Positions 54,283 to 64,000 of a stretch of DNA of 64,000 bases are shown piece after piece. The notes under the pieces were generated by a model that did not search any database, was not told where the DNA came from, and saw only the letters and a list, made by a program, of their open reading frames with translations. A program made the position numbers and the translations under genes. The DNA comes from Verrucomicrobiota bacterium. GTDB taxonomy: Bacteria; Verrucomicrobiota; Verrucomicrobiia; Opitutales; Opitutaceae. Within the stretch, counting starts at the first letter, position 1, and every line of letters starts with the position of its first letter. The stretch is from the NCBI GenBank assembly GCA_963205455.1, contig CAUJJL010000205.1, positions 31,041 through 95,040 of the forward strand, read 5' to 3'.

Positions 54283-54798
54283 ATGAAAACCGCAGACCGG
54301 CTGGGTATCAAGCCCTCAGACCGGATTCTGGCCGTGCGCATTGCCAGCCAGACGCTCCAGCTTTTCTACCGCAATTCGCTGACAAGGAGCTTTATTGTTT
54401 CCACCTCGCGCCGCCCTCCCTCGAACATAGTCGACTCCTTGGGTACGCCCCGAGGATTGCACGAGATCGCCGAACGAATCGGCGGCGGACAGCCGTCCGG
54501 CATGGTGTTCAAATCGCGTTTGCCCACCGGCAGGCACTACTCGGAGTATGCCGCCGATGAACTCGTCACCGATGATCTGATCACCAGCCGCATTCTCTGG
54601 CTACGGGGCCTGGAACCAGGCATCAATGCTGGCGGCAAGGTCGACACCCACCATCGCTACATCTACATCCACGGCACACGGCACGAAGACAAACTGGGCA
54701 CCCCCGCAAGCGCGGGCTGCGTCCGCATGGCCAATCTGGACATCATTGCCCTCTACGACGAGGTTCGCACAGGCGATTGGGTTTGGATCGGAGACTGA
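54283..54798 (+). CDS. L,D-transpeptidase (YkuD domain)
   Basis: A 171-residue single-domain protein. The catalytic signature HGTRHEDKLGTPASAGCVRM spans residues 130-149, with nucleophile Cys146 and His130. ATG 54283 is preferred; an ATG at 54259 would leave one base between it and the divergent asd start. There is no signal peptide or membrane segment, although YkuD enzymes act on peptidoglycan outside the membrane, so export or a cytoplasmic substrate is unresolved. The enzyme family makes meso-DAP to meso-DAP crosslinks. The DinG-like gene starts 9 bp after its stop. Confidence 0.86.
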   Translation: MKTADRLGIKPSDRILAVRIASQTLQLFYRNSLTRSFIVSTSRRPPSNIVDSLGTPRGLHEIAERIGGGQPSGMVFKSRLPTGRHYSEYAADELVTDDLITSRILWLRGLEPGINAGGKVDTHHRYIYIHGTRHEDKLGTPASAGCVRMANLDIIALYDEVRTGDWVWIGD

Positions 54799-54807
54799 CC
54801 CGCCGGT

Positions 54808-56889
54808 ATGATCGGTCTGCGCGACGATTCGGAGTTTTCCGTCACACCGCCCGCACGCCCCGCCCAGGCGCGCGTGTTGACGTCCGCGCTTTTCACGGAA
54901 GGCGGCATCCTCCAGTCCGCGCTTCGACTCGAATATCGCCCGCAGCAGGCCCAAATGGCATCCGCAGTTGCGCGCGCTCTGACCGACGACCTTCCTCTGC
55001 TCTTTGAAGCCGGCACCGGCGTGGGCAAGTCCCTCGCCTACCTGCTCCCAGGCATCGTTCAGGCAGTCGACCAGAAGCGGCAGATGATCGTGTCCACCCA
55101 CACCATCTCCCTCCAGGAACAACTGCAGACCAAGGATCTTCCTCTTTGCCGACGCGTGCTTTCCGCAGCCTCGGGACATGAAACCTACGCCTCATTCAAG
55201 AGCTGCGTGCTTCTCGGCAAGGGCAACTACCTTTGCACCACCCGGCTCTCTCATGCCCTTGCGGATCGCTCCTCGCTCCTTCCGGATGACGAATATGGGG
55301 AACTGCAGCGGATCGCCGCCTGGGCGGAGAAATCAGAAACCGGATTGCGCCATGATCTGAAACCACCCCCACGCCCTGAAGTCTGGGATCTGGTCAATGC
55401 GGACTCGTCGGCGTGCACGCGCAAACACTGCAATGGAAGCGAATGTTTCTACCAACGCGCACGCGCGCGGCTTCGCGACGCTCATGTCATCATTGTCAAC
55501 CACGCGCTGCTCTTCGCGCTGATCAATGCGGGCGGTGCCCGTGCCGCCGCCGGAAAGCGCGATGCGCGAGGAGTGCTTTTCCCCGACGATTTTGTCGTCC
55601 TCGACGAAGCCCATACGGTGCCGGAAGTCGCCAGCGACAATTTTGGTCTTCACCTCAGCAGCTACGGCATCGAGCGCGCGCTCAAATATCTTTTCAATCC
55701 AAGGACGAAGCGCGGCTTGTTCCGCAAGCACTCCCTCGATCCCGGTCCCCAGCTCGTCATCAATGCCCTCGAAGCCTCACAGTTCTTTTTCGGTAGCCTG
55801 GCCGGCTCCCTGCTTGCTCAGCGTGCAATCGCGCGTCTGAGAGAAGGTGGAAGCGTTGAGCCGCTCCTCGAAGGCCCGTTGGGCGCACTGGATCGACATC
55901 TCGCGAAGCTCGCAGACAGGTTGGACGAAGGTCTCGAACGCGACGAGTTGCTCGAACAACGAACACGAATCAAATCCCTCCAGGCTGGCATTTCCGAGTG
56001 GCTGAACCTGGGGGACGCCGGCAGCGTGTACTGGGCTGAACGCAGTGGCAGACGGCAAACAATTGTGACCCTACGAAGCGCCCCTCTGGACGTCGCGCCT
56101 CACCTTCGCAAGCACCTGTTCGGCTGCAGCACCAGCGTGATCTGCACGAGCGCGACACTCGAAATCGCCGGAAGCCTTGAATCGTTTGCCCGAAAGATTG
56201 GAGCTGAGGACGCGGTCGCCACCGCCGTCGCATCCCCCTTCGACTACAAGCGTAACATGCGCGTCTATGTCGCCCAGGATGTGCCCCTGCCAACGCGCGA
56301 GGACGCACGCCTAGCATTGGATATCCTGACGGACTACGTGGGTTTTTGCGTTCGCAAGGTCCCCGGCGGCACACTCGTTCTGTTCACGAGCTATTCGGAT
56401 ATGCGCGCAGTCGCCCAATCTCTCAGTGAAGAGCTTCGCGGGCAGGGACGCACCCTTCTGATGCAGGGAGAGTCGCTCTCTCGCACGGAACTCGCGAAGG
56501 AAATGCGTCGGGCGGGAGACGCCGTTCTCTTCGGTACCGAAAGTTTCTGGACCGGCGTCGACGTCCCTGGCAGCGCCCTTTCCCAGGTCATCGTGACACG
56601 GCTGCCATTCGATCCACCGACGCATCCGCTCCTCGAAGCACAGTGCGATGCCATTCGCGATGCCGGAGGAAATCCTTTCGCCGAACTGACGCTGCCTGCA
56701 TCGATCATCAAATTCAGGCAGGGCGTCGGGCGCCTCATTCGAACTGCCACGGATCGAGGGATCATTACCATCCTCGACTCGCGCGTTCTCGCGAAGACCT
56801 ACGGCAGACTCTTCCTGAACGCCCTGCCTCAACAGCATTTCGTCAGAATCTCGCGAGAAGACCGGGATGCAAAATTCGTGGCACCGTGA
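54808..56889 (+). CDS. DinG/XPD-type ATP-dependent DNA helicase
   Basis: A 693-residue superfamily 2 helicase. Walker A is GTGVGKS at residues 69-75 and Walker B is DEAH at 266-269. Four cysteines between them (FKSCVLLGKGNYLC..., DSSACTRKHCNGSECFY) fit the iron-sulfur cluster of DinG/XPD. Later motifs include CTSATLE, LVLFTSYSDMRAVA, FGTESFWTGVDVPG and RQGVGRLIRTATDRG. Such helicases unwind R-loops and damaged DNA with 5'-3' polarity. The gene lies 9 bp after the L,D-transpeptidase and 45 bp before a small TPR gene. Confidence 0.92.
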   Translation: MIGLRDDSEFSVTPPARPAQARVLTSALFTEGGILQSALRLEYRPQQAQMASAVARALTDDLPLLFEAGTGVGKSLAYLLPGIVQAVDQKRQMIVSTHTISLQEQLQTKDLPLCRRVLSAASGHETYASFKSCVLLGKGNYLCTTRLSHALADRSSLLPDDEYGELQRIAAWAEKSETGLRHDLKPPPRPEVWDLVNADSSACTRKHCNGSECFYQRARARLRDAHVIIVNHALLFALINAGGARAAAGKRDARGVLFPDDFVVLDEAHTVPEVASDNFGLHLSSYGIERALKYLFNPRTKRGLFRKHSLDPGPQLVINALEASQFFFGSLAGSLLAQRAIARLREGGSVEPLLEGPLGALDRHLAKLADRLDEGLERDELLEQRTRIKSLQAGISEWLNLGDAGSVYWAERSGRRQTIVTLRSAPLDVAPHLRKHLFGCSTSVICTSATLEIAGSLESFARKIGAEDAVATAVASPFDYKRNMRVYVAQDVPLPTREDARLALDILTDYVGFCVRKVPGGTLVLFTSYSDMRAVAQSLSEELRGQGRTLLMQGESLSRTELAKEMRRAGDAVLFGTESFWTGVDVPGSALSQVIVTRLPFDPPTHPLLEAQCDAIRDAGGNPFAELTLPASIIKFRQGVGRLIRTATDRGIITILDSRVLAKTYGRLFLNALPQQHFVRISREDRDAKFVAP

Positions 56890-56934
56890 CCAACGGCCTC
56901 ATCGAAAACGTTCCCGACCAGCCCCATTCCTCTC

Positions 56935-57243
56935 ATGGACAGAATTGCCCACTTCTCAAACCTCGTCGATCAACAGCCCGACAACATACTTTTCCGTTTC
57001 AGCCTCGCGCAGGCGCTTGTGAAAGCTGGCCGCTCCGCGGATGCGGAGCTCCATCTCCGCCGGTGTGCAGATGCGAAGTCCGACTGGATGATTCCCCGCA
57101 TCGAACTTGGAAAAATCCTTCTGTCCCGCGGCCAATTCGACGAAGCCAGATCGATCCTCACTGCCGCCCTCAAATTGGCGATCGAGCAAGACCACGAGGA
57201 CCCCGCCGAAGAAGTGCGCAGCCTGCTCGATAGCCTTCCATAG
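56935..57243 (+). CDS. Small TPR-like protein
   Basis: A 102-residue protein of helical hairpins with tetratricopeptide spacing: NILFRFSLAQALVKAGRSADAELHL, then IPRIELGKILLSRGQFDEARSIL; both contain the usual Gly/Ala positions, though I break these motifs only to show the pattern. No signal peptide, no catalytic motif. Verrucomicrobia often have such a short protein near helicase or tRNA genes; function unknown. It follows the DinG-like gene by 45 bp on the same strand. Confidence 0.7.
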   Translation: MDRIAHFSNLVDQQPDNILFRFSLAQALVKAGRSADAELHLRRCADAKSDWMIPRIELGKILLSRGQFDEARSILTAALKLAIEQDHEDPAEEVRSLLDSLP

Positions 57244-60098
<2,855 letters not shown>

Positions 60099-60243
60099 TC
60101 CCATCTCCCAGACAGTCCGGGCACCCAGGGCATATCGTTGTCACTGGATGGTCCTTGCCTCGGTGACGCTAATCACCGTGTCCGGAGGCGTGTTGAGGAA
60201 TTGCCATCGACAATACTCGCGTGGGGCGTTGCAGTGCGGACGT

Positions 60244-60924
60244 ATGGGACAACTCGATCACTTGTTTTCCAGAAATCGGGACTGGTCGGAGACAATCAGG
60301 CGGCATGATCCCGCCTTCTTCGAAAAACTCTCCCAGCAACAGTCGCCGGAGTACCTGTGGATCGGTTGCTCGGACAGTCGCGTTCCCGCCAACGAGATCG
60401 TCAATCTACTCCCGGGAGAACTCTTCGTCCATCGCAACATCGCAAACCTTGTCATCCATACGGACCTGAACTGCCTTTCCGTAATGCAGTTCGCCGTCGA
60501 TCTGCTCAAGGTAAGGCACATCATCGTCGTGGGACACTACGGATGCAGCGGAGTGCGCACTGCCCTGCGGTGCGACAGGATCGGCCTCGCGGACAACTGG
60601 CTGCGCCACGTCCAGGACATCTGCGAGCGTCACAAATCCTGCGTGCACGCGCAATCCGGCGAGAAGGGACGCATCAACACGCTGTGCGAACTCAATGTCG
60701 TCGAGCAGGTCTCCAATGTCTGCCAGACCACGATTGTGCGGGATGCCTGGGATCGCGGCCAGCCCCTGACAATTCACAGTTGGATCTACGCGCTCTCGGA
60801 CGGCATCATTCGTAATCTGGGAATGAGCGTCTCTTCCTACGACACGCTTGAAGCTCAGTACAGGGGCGCGCTTGCTGCCATCAATGAGGGGAAAATCCGC
60901 AACGTGACCGAGGGGCTGGACTAA
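60244..60924 (+). CDS. Beta-class carbonic anhydrase
   Basis: A 226-residue zinc enzyme interconverting CO2 and bicarbonate. Zinc ligands are Cys42 in WIGCSDSRVPANE, with Asp44 beside it, and His98 and Cys101 in VVGHYGCSGV. I chose ATG 60244 (MGQLDHLFSRNRDWSETIRR), the usual start of this subgroup; an ATG at 60148 would add 32 unconserved residues. No signal peptide. A small dyad (CGGTGA/TCACCG, 60161-60178) lies upstream. It follows the isocitrate dehydrogenase gene by 145 bp; the shared theme is CO2, but co-regulation is only inferred. Confidence 0.94.
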   Translation: MGQLDHLFSRNRDWSETIRRHDPAFFEKLSQQQSPEYLWIGCSDSRVPANEIVNLLPGELFVHRNIANLVIHTDLNCLSVMQFAVDLLKVRHIIVVGHYGCSGVRTALRCDRIGLADNWLRHVQDICERHKSCVHAQSGEKGRINTLCELNVVEQVSNVCQTTIVRDAWDRGQPLTIHSWIYALSDGIIRNLGMSVSSYDTLEAQYRGALAAINEGKIRNVTEGLD

Positions 60925-61007
60925 CGCCGTTTCGCGTCTGCCCATTCGCGCGCCTTCAGCCGAGGCCATTGCATCATCGGGACGCGGAAAGATCGGAGTG
61001 CCAAGCC

Positions 61008-62915
61008 CTACATGTGCTCCTCGTAAGTGATGTCGATCTTGGCGGTAAATGCCTTTTTCTTGGCCGCACCCTGAAACCTTATGCTGTGCGTGCGCTCGTC
61101 GTAGACAAATCCGTTCAGGGGATCCTCCGGTATTTCTACGCCATCCACCAGGACGCGAAAGCTCTTCTTGTAGAGGGTCGCCGTCACTTGGACAGGCTCC
61201 AACGCAACCGCAACCGTGTCAGCAATTCGGTCGCCAAGCGCGGCAAGCTGGGCTGAAAAATCCGACTCAATGTTGAGCACGGTACCGCCCGTAAGCTCAG
61301 CCGCACGCCGATGGGAGATGTTGTCAGGAGCAACCACGGCCTGCATTTCGACATTTCCGCGCTTGTTTCCTTTGGCGATGACAAATGGCCGCAGGACCCA
61401 GTCGTGAATATAGCTATCCAGTGTCTGACGCGCCGAGGGATTGCGCGCGTTGTACTGCCTGATGAGATCGGGAAGTTTTCCATCTTCAATCCACTCGGCA
61501 CGACGAGTCCCATCCCGCATGACCTTCCACGTTGCCATGCGCGTCTCCTCTTCATCCATGAAGAACACCACGAATGTCGCCGCGTCAGGCCTGAGAAAGG
61601 TGTGCTGCTTGTTGTAGTAGCCCGCGACAAAATTGTACACCGCAGTAAATGCGGTGCGATTGCTGTCACCATTGGTACCCACCTTGACCAGCTCGGAAAA
61701 GATGCCGTCGGGCGTCTCGCGGGTGATCCACGGCTGGGCCATCACAGGCAGTGAAACCAGGAGGCCATTGCTCGCCACCCGTTTCGTGATCGACTTCGGA
61801 CGACCGCGCCGGTCAAGCACGGGGTTGCCCTTGGCATCCAGCTCAATCGAACGCACGTCCTTGTAGTACCTGGCCCCACCCCATCCTCCGCGTGCGTCCT
61901 TGTTCACAAAGTCAGTTGTCAACACACCGATCCGGTAGTCGAGGTCGCGAGTATCAAACAACCGCCGGAAGCGGCTAAGGTTTTCAGCAAGCCTGGCCTG
62001 ATGCGCGGCCATGGAAGGCGAGTTGTTGATGACAAAAACGAGATCCACCTCCCGGCTGCGCGAACGATCCGCAACAATATGTTTTTTGATGCGGATCGGC
62101 TCAACATTGATGGTCACCGTGTTCTCCGCGCCAAGGTGGGGATTGTTCTCATCGGTGGTGTAGTACTTGAAATGATCGACACCGATATAACCGGGGTTCG
62201 GAGAATAGGTCAGTTGCCCCGTGAGACGATCGAGCTTCGCGGTACCGTTCTTTGGCCTGGCCGCGTCATCAAGCACATACACAGGCCGCGCACCGACGAT
62301 CGACAGGCGATCCGCCTCCGACATGAAGTCCTCGTGACTTGGCAGCTTCTGGCTGACCTGCGTGTTCGGCCGCGTGGTGAGTGTAACGCCACTGACGTTA
62401 AGAACGCGCCCCCTATCCGCACTCACTTCGAACTTTTGGAGTTCGACGGGCGGCGGCGGCTTCACCGTAACCAGGACCCTGTTCTTGTAGACCAGCCCGG
62501 ACGTCTCATTCCTCACGCTGTAACCGAAGGAATCCTGCCCGACATAGTCTTCCTGCGGACGATAGGCAAAGTAACCGAGACGCGAAGTGGAGTTCTTGAA
62601 GACATCGGTGTCATCGCCCCCTGCCAGCCCCACGCGTCCGAACTTCGGGGGCTCCGTGATCGTGTACACCAGGTCGCCGCTCGTATCCGGACTGATCATT
62701 TCCTTGGAAACAACGAATTGGCCATGCACACCGGTCCCCTCTGCCTCTATCTCCATCGGATTGCTCGAAACAATGGTGAGATTGTCCTGCGGAGTCACCG
62801 CATTCTGGGAAGCCCCAGGCGCCGCGATCAGCAGCCACGCGAGAAGGAATTCAAAAAATCGCAGGTGGAAGGGAATCTGGGCACGACTCGAAACGAGCAG
62901 GTTCTGACGGCGCAT
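61008..62915 (-). CDS. Secreted VWA-domain protein with cadherin/Ig-like repeats
   Basis: A 635-residue protein with a signal peptide (FHLRFFEFLLAWLLIAAPGA). Two beta-rich repeats follow at ~55-150 and ~170-270, each ending like cadherin/Ig-like domains (YRPQEDYVGQDSFGYSV and YSPNPGYIGVDHFKYY). A von Willebrand A domain runs from ~290 to ~555. Its MIDAS motif is N297-N-S-P-S301, with Asn in the first position where Asp is usual, so metal binding may be weak. A C-terminal beta region of ~80 residues closes it. Likely a surface adhesion or assembly protein; no partner genes are seen. Confidence 0.75.
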   Translation of the reverse strand: MRRQNLLVSSRAQIPFHLRFFEFLLAWLLIAAPGASQNAVTPQDNLTIVSSNPMEIEAEGTGVHGQFVVSKEMISPDTSGDLVYTITEPPKFGRVGLAGGDDTDVFKNSTSRLGYFAYRPQEDYVGQDSFGYSVRNETSGLVYKNRVLVTVKPPPPVELQKFEVSADRGRVLNVSGVTLTTRPNTQVSQKLPSHEDFMSEADRLSIVGARPVYVLDDAARPKNGTAKLDRLTGQLTYSPNPGYIGVDHFKYYTTDENNPHLGAENTVTINVEPIRIKKHIVADRSRSREVDLVFVINNSPSMAAHQARLAENLSRFRRLFDTRDLDYRIGVLTTDFVNKDARGGWGGARYYKDVRSIELDAKGNPVLDRRGRPKSITKRVASNGLLVSLPVMAQPWITRETPDGIFSELVKVGTNGDSNRTAFTAVYNFVAGYYNKQHTFLRPDAATFVVFFMDEEETRMATWKVMRDGTRRAEWIEDGKLPDLIRQYNARNPSARQTLDSYIHDWVLRPFVIAKGNKRGNVEMQAVVAPDNISHRRAAELTGGTVLNIESDFSAQLAALGDRIADTVAVALEPVQVTATLYKKSFRVLVDGVEIPEDPLNGFVYDERTHSIRFQGAAKKKAFTAKIDITYEEHM

Positions 62916-63090
62916 AGAAGTGAACGGTCAACGTAACTTAGCCTTGGTTCCCGGCAGCGGGGTAAATTACCCGCATTTAAGTCACCATCCGCGAGTTGGA
63001 AAGATCAATCATTGTCAACCAGCGCCTTGAGCGCACCAACCAGGATCTTATTTGGCCTCAGGCAGGCAATCGGGACAGCACGGGAGAGGT

Positions 63091-63900
63091 TCAATCCCTT
63101 ACATCCGGCACCTGGCCCTCGCTCAGGCACCAGCCACCATCGACCGCCAGGACCTGGCCGGTGATGAAGCGGGAGGCGTCCGAAAGCAGGAAGACAGCCG
63201 CGCCGTCACAATCATCCGGCCGTCCGATCCTTCCCCCATCCAGAGGCTGCTTGGTCCTGATAAATTCAAGGATCCGTTCGTCACCCGCGGCCCGCCGGGC
63301 CATCGGCGTTTCAATAAGGGCAGGCGCAATGACATTGAGCCGGATATTATTGCCCGCATAGCGTGCGGCGACCGACTGGGTGAATCCAATGATGCCGGCC
63401 TTGGCTGCCGCATAAACGTGCGTGGAAAAAAAGGCAGGCGAAGGCGACCAGCCGAGCACGGAGCTCATGTTGAGAATCACGCCGCCTGTCTGCTGTTCGA
63501 TGAACTGGCGCACCGCAGCCCGGTTTGAATAGATGAGCGACTGGAGATTCATATCCAGGGTGGCCTTCACACCTTGATCGGTGATTTCATGCAGCGGTCC
63601 GTCACCAAATCGGCGCCCACTGCCACCAGCAACGTGATACAAGCCACTGAAGGTACCAAATTTTTCCAGCGCGATCGCGATCGCAGCCATCGCATGCCCA
63701 GGATCGACAGCATCCCCCGTGTGGACGGCGGCGCGGTCTCCAAGCGAGTCCGCCGCTGCCCGAGCGGAGTTTTCATCCCGTCCCGTTAGAACCACCCCGC
63801 TAGCCCCTGCCGCCAGCATCGCCCGCGCAGCTGAAAAACCGAGTCCGGTCGTGCCGCCAACAATGACAATCACTTTCCCTGACAAGAGATCCGTGGACAT
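63091..63900 (-). CDS. SDR-family oxidoreductase
   Basis: A 269-residue short-chain dehydrogenase/reductase. The nucleotide-binding motif is GGTTGLGFSAARAM (Gly-x3-Gly-x-Gly type), and the catalytic Tyr-x3-Lys is YAAAK at residues 163-167, with Ser in the NMSSVLGW strand ahead of it. The C-terminus FITGQVLAVDGGW is the usual SDR ending. ATG 63900 (MSTDLLSGKVIVIVGG) fits; the frame stays open to the end of the window through a GTG at 63999. The substrate is unknown; similar proteins act on sugars, steroids or fatty-acyl groups. Confidence 0.88.
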   Translation of the reverse strand: MSTDLLSGKVIVIVGGTTGLGFSAARAMLAAGASGVVLTGRDENSARAAADSLGDRAAVHTGDAVDPGHAMAAIAIALEKFGTFSGLYHVAGGSGRRFGDGPLHEITDQGVKATLDMNLQSLIYSNRAAVRQFIEQQTGGVILNMSSVLGWSPSPAFFSTHVYAAAKAGIIGFTQSVAARYAGNNIRLNVIAPALIETPMARRAAGDERILEFIRTKQPLDGGRIGRPDDCDGAAVFLLSDASRFITGQVLAVDGGWCLSEGQVPDVRD

Positions 63901-64000
63901 GCAGACATGCTCCAGCGTACCGCCGACCGCTTCAATCATTGGAACATCGCTGGACACAACAACTGATATGATAATGATCCCTCCAAATGCCACGTCCACG

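Overview
The window looks like a chromosomal segment of a GC-rich Gram-negative bacterium of the PVC superphylum, most likely a verrucomicrobium of the Opitutaceae type. The strongest pointer is the 1,666-residue secreted protein at 16674-21674, which joins ThuA folds to the 'membrane-bound dehydrogenase' propeller and CxxCH module that are hallmarks of Planctomycetes and Verrucomicrobia. RND/TolC genes, an AsmA-like protein and an L,D-transpeptidase fit a diderm envelope. Assignment is by family recognition only, not by a marker-gene tree. No rRNA, CRISPR array, phage or insertion sequence was seen. Most of the window is ordinary chromosome.

Layout. 1-7960: end of mnmA, a secreted tricorn-type protease, hisC, a secreted alpha/beta hydrolase and a DUF2298-like membrane protein. 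8264-13019: three prepilin-like genes, one carrying a 450-residue Pro-Thr/Ser tail built partly from 48-bp tandem units. 13009-14234: an EEP-family phosphodiesterase and tRNA-Cys. 14289-22923: an AraC regulator divergent from a tight four-gene operon (TIM-barrel protein, cupin, giant ThuA/propeller/cytochrome protein, Tm-1-like ATP-binding protein). This is the most unusual locus in the window. 22943-29630: mgsA, gltX, an M14 peptidase, a putative (alpha/alpha)6 glycosidase and glgA.

29902-33029: a ParA-type ATPase, two ABC-2 permeases and rnc, nearly contiguous. 33105-42743: AsmA-like protein, then a TolC/RND/adaptor efflux set under a MarR regulator with a palindromic candidate operator. 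42901-46531: tkt, rplS, trmD, rpsP, with intrinsic terminators after tkt, after rplS and, unusually, between rpsP and trmD. 46633-53126: ychF, a DegT-type aminotransferase, a cobA-hemD fusion plus hemC, ilvC, ilvN and tRNA-Val. 53202-57243: asd divergent from an L,D-transpeptidase, a DinG-type helicase and a small TPR protein. 57870-64000: monomeric isocitrate dehydrogenase, beta-carbonic anhydrase, a secreted VWA protein and an SDR oxidoreductase.

Gene cooperation. The 15299-22923 operon has the look of a substrate-inducible catabolic unit with a secreted heme-binding partner. hemC and cobA-hemD convert porphobilinogen to uroporphyrinogen III and on to precorrin-2. asd feeds diaminopimelate synthesis while the neighbouring transpeptidase may crosslink it. 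Several neighbours are translationally coupled by ATGA overlaps (gltX/mgsA, RND/tolC, two pilin genes, ABC-2/rnc).
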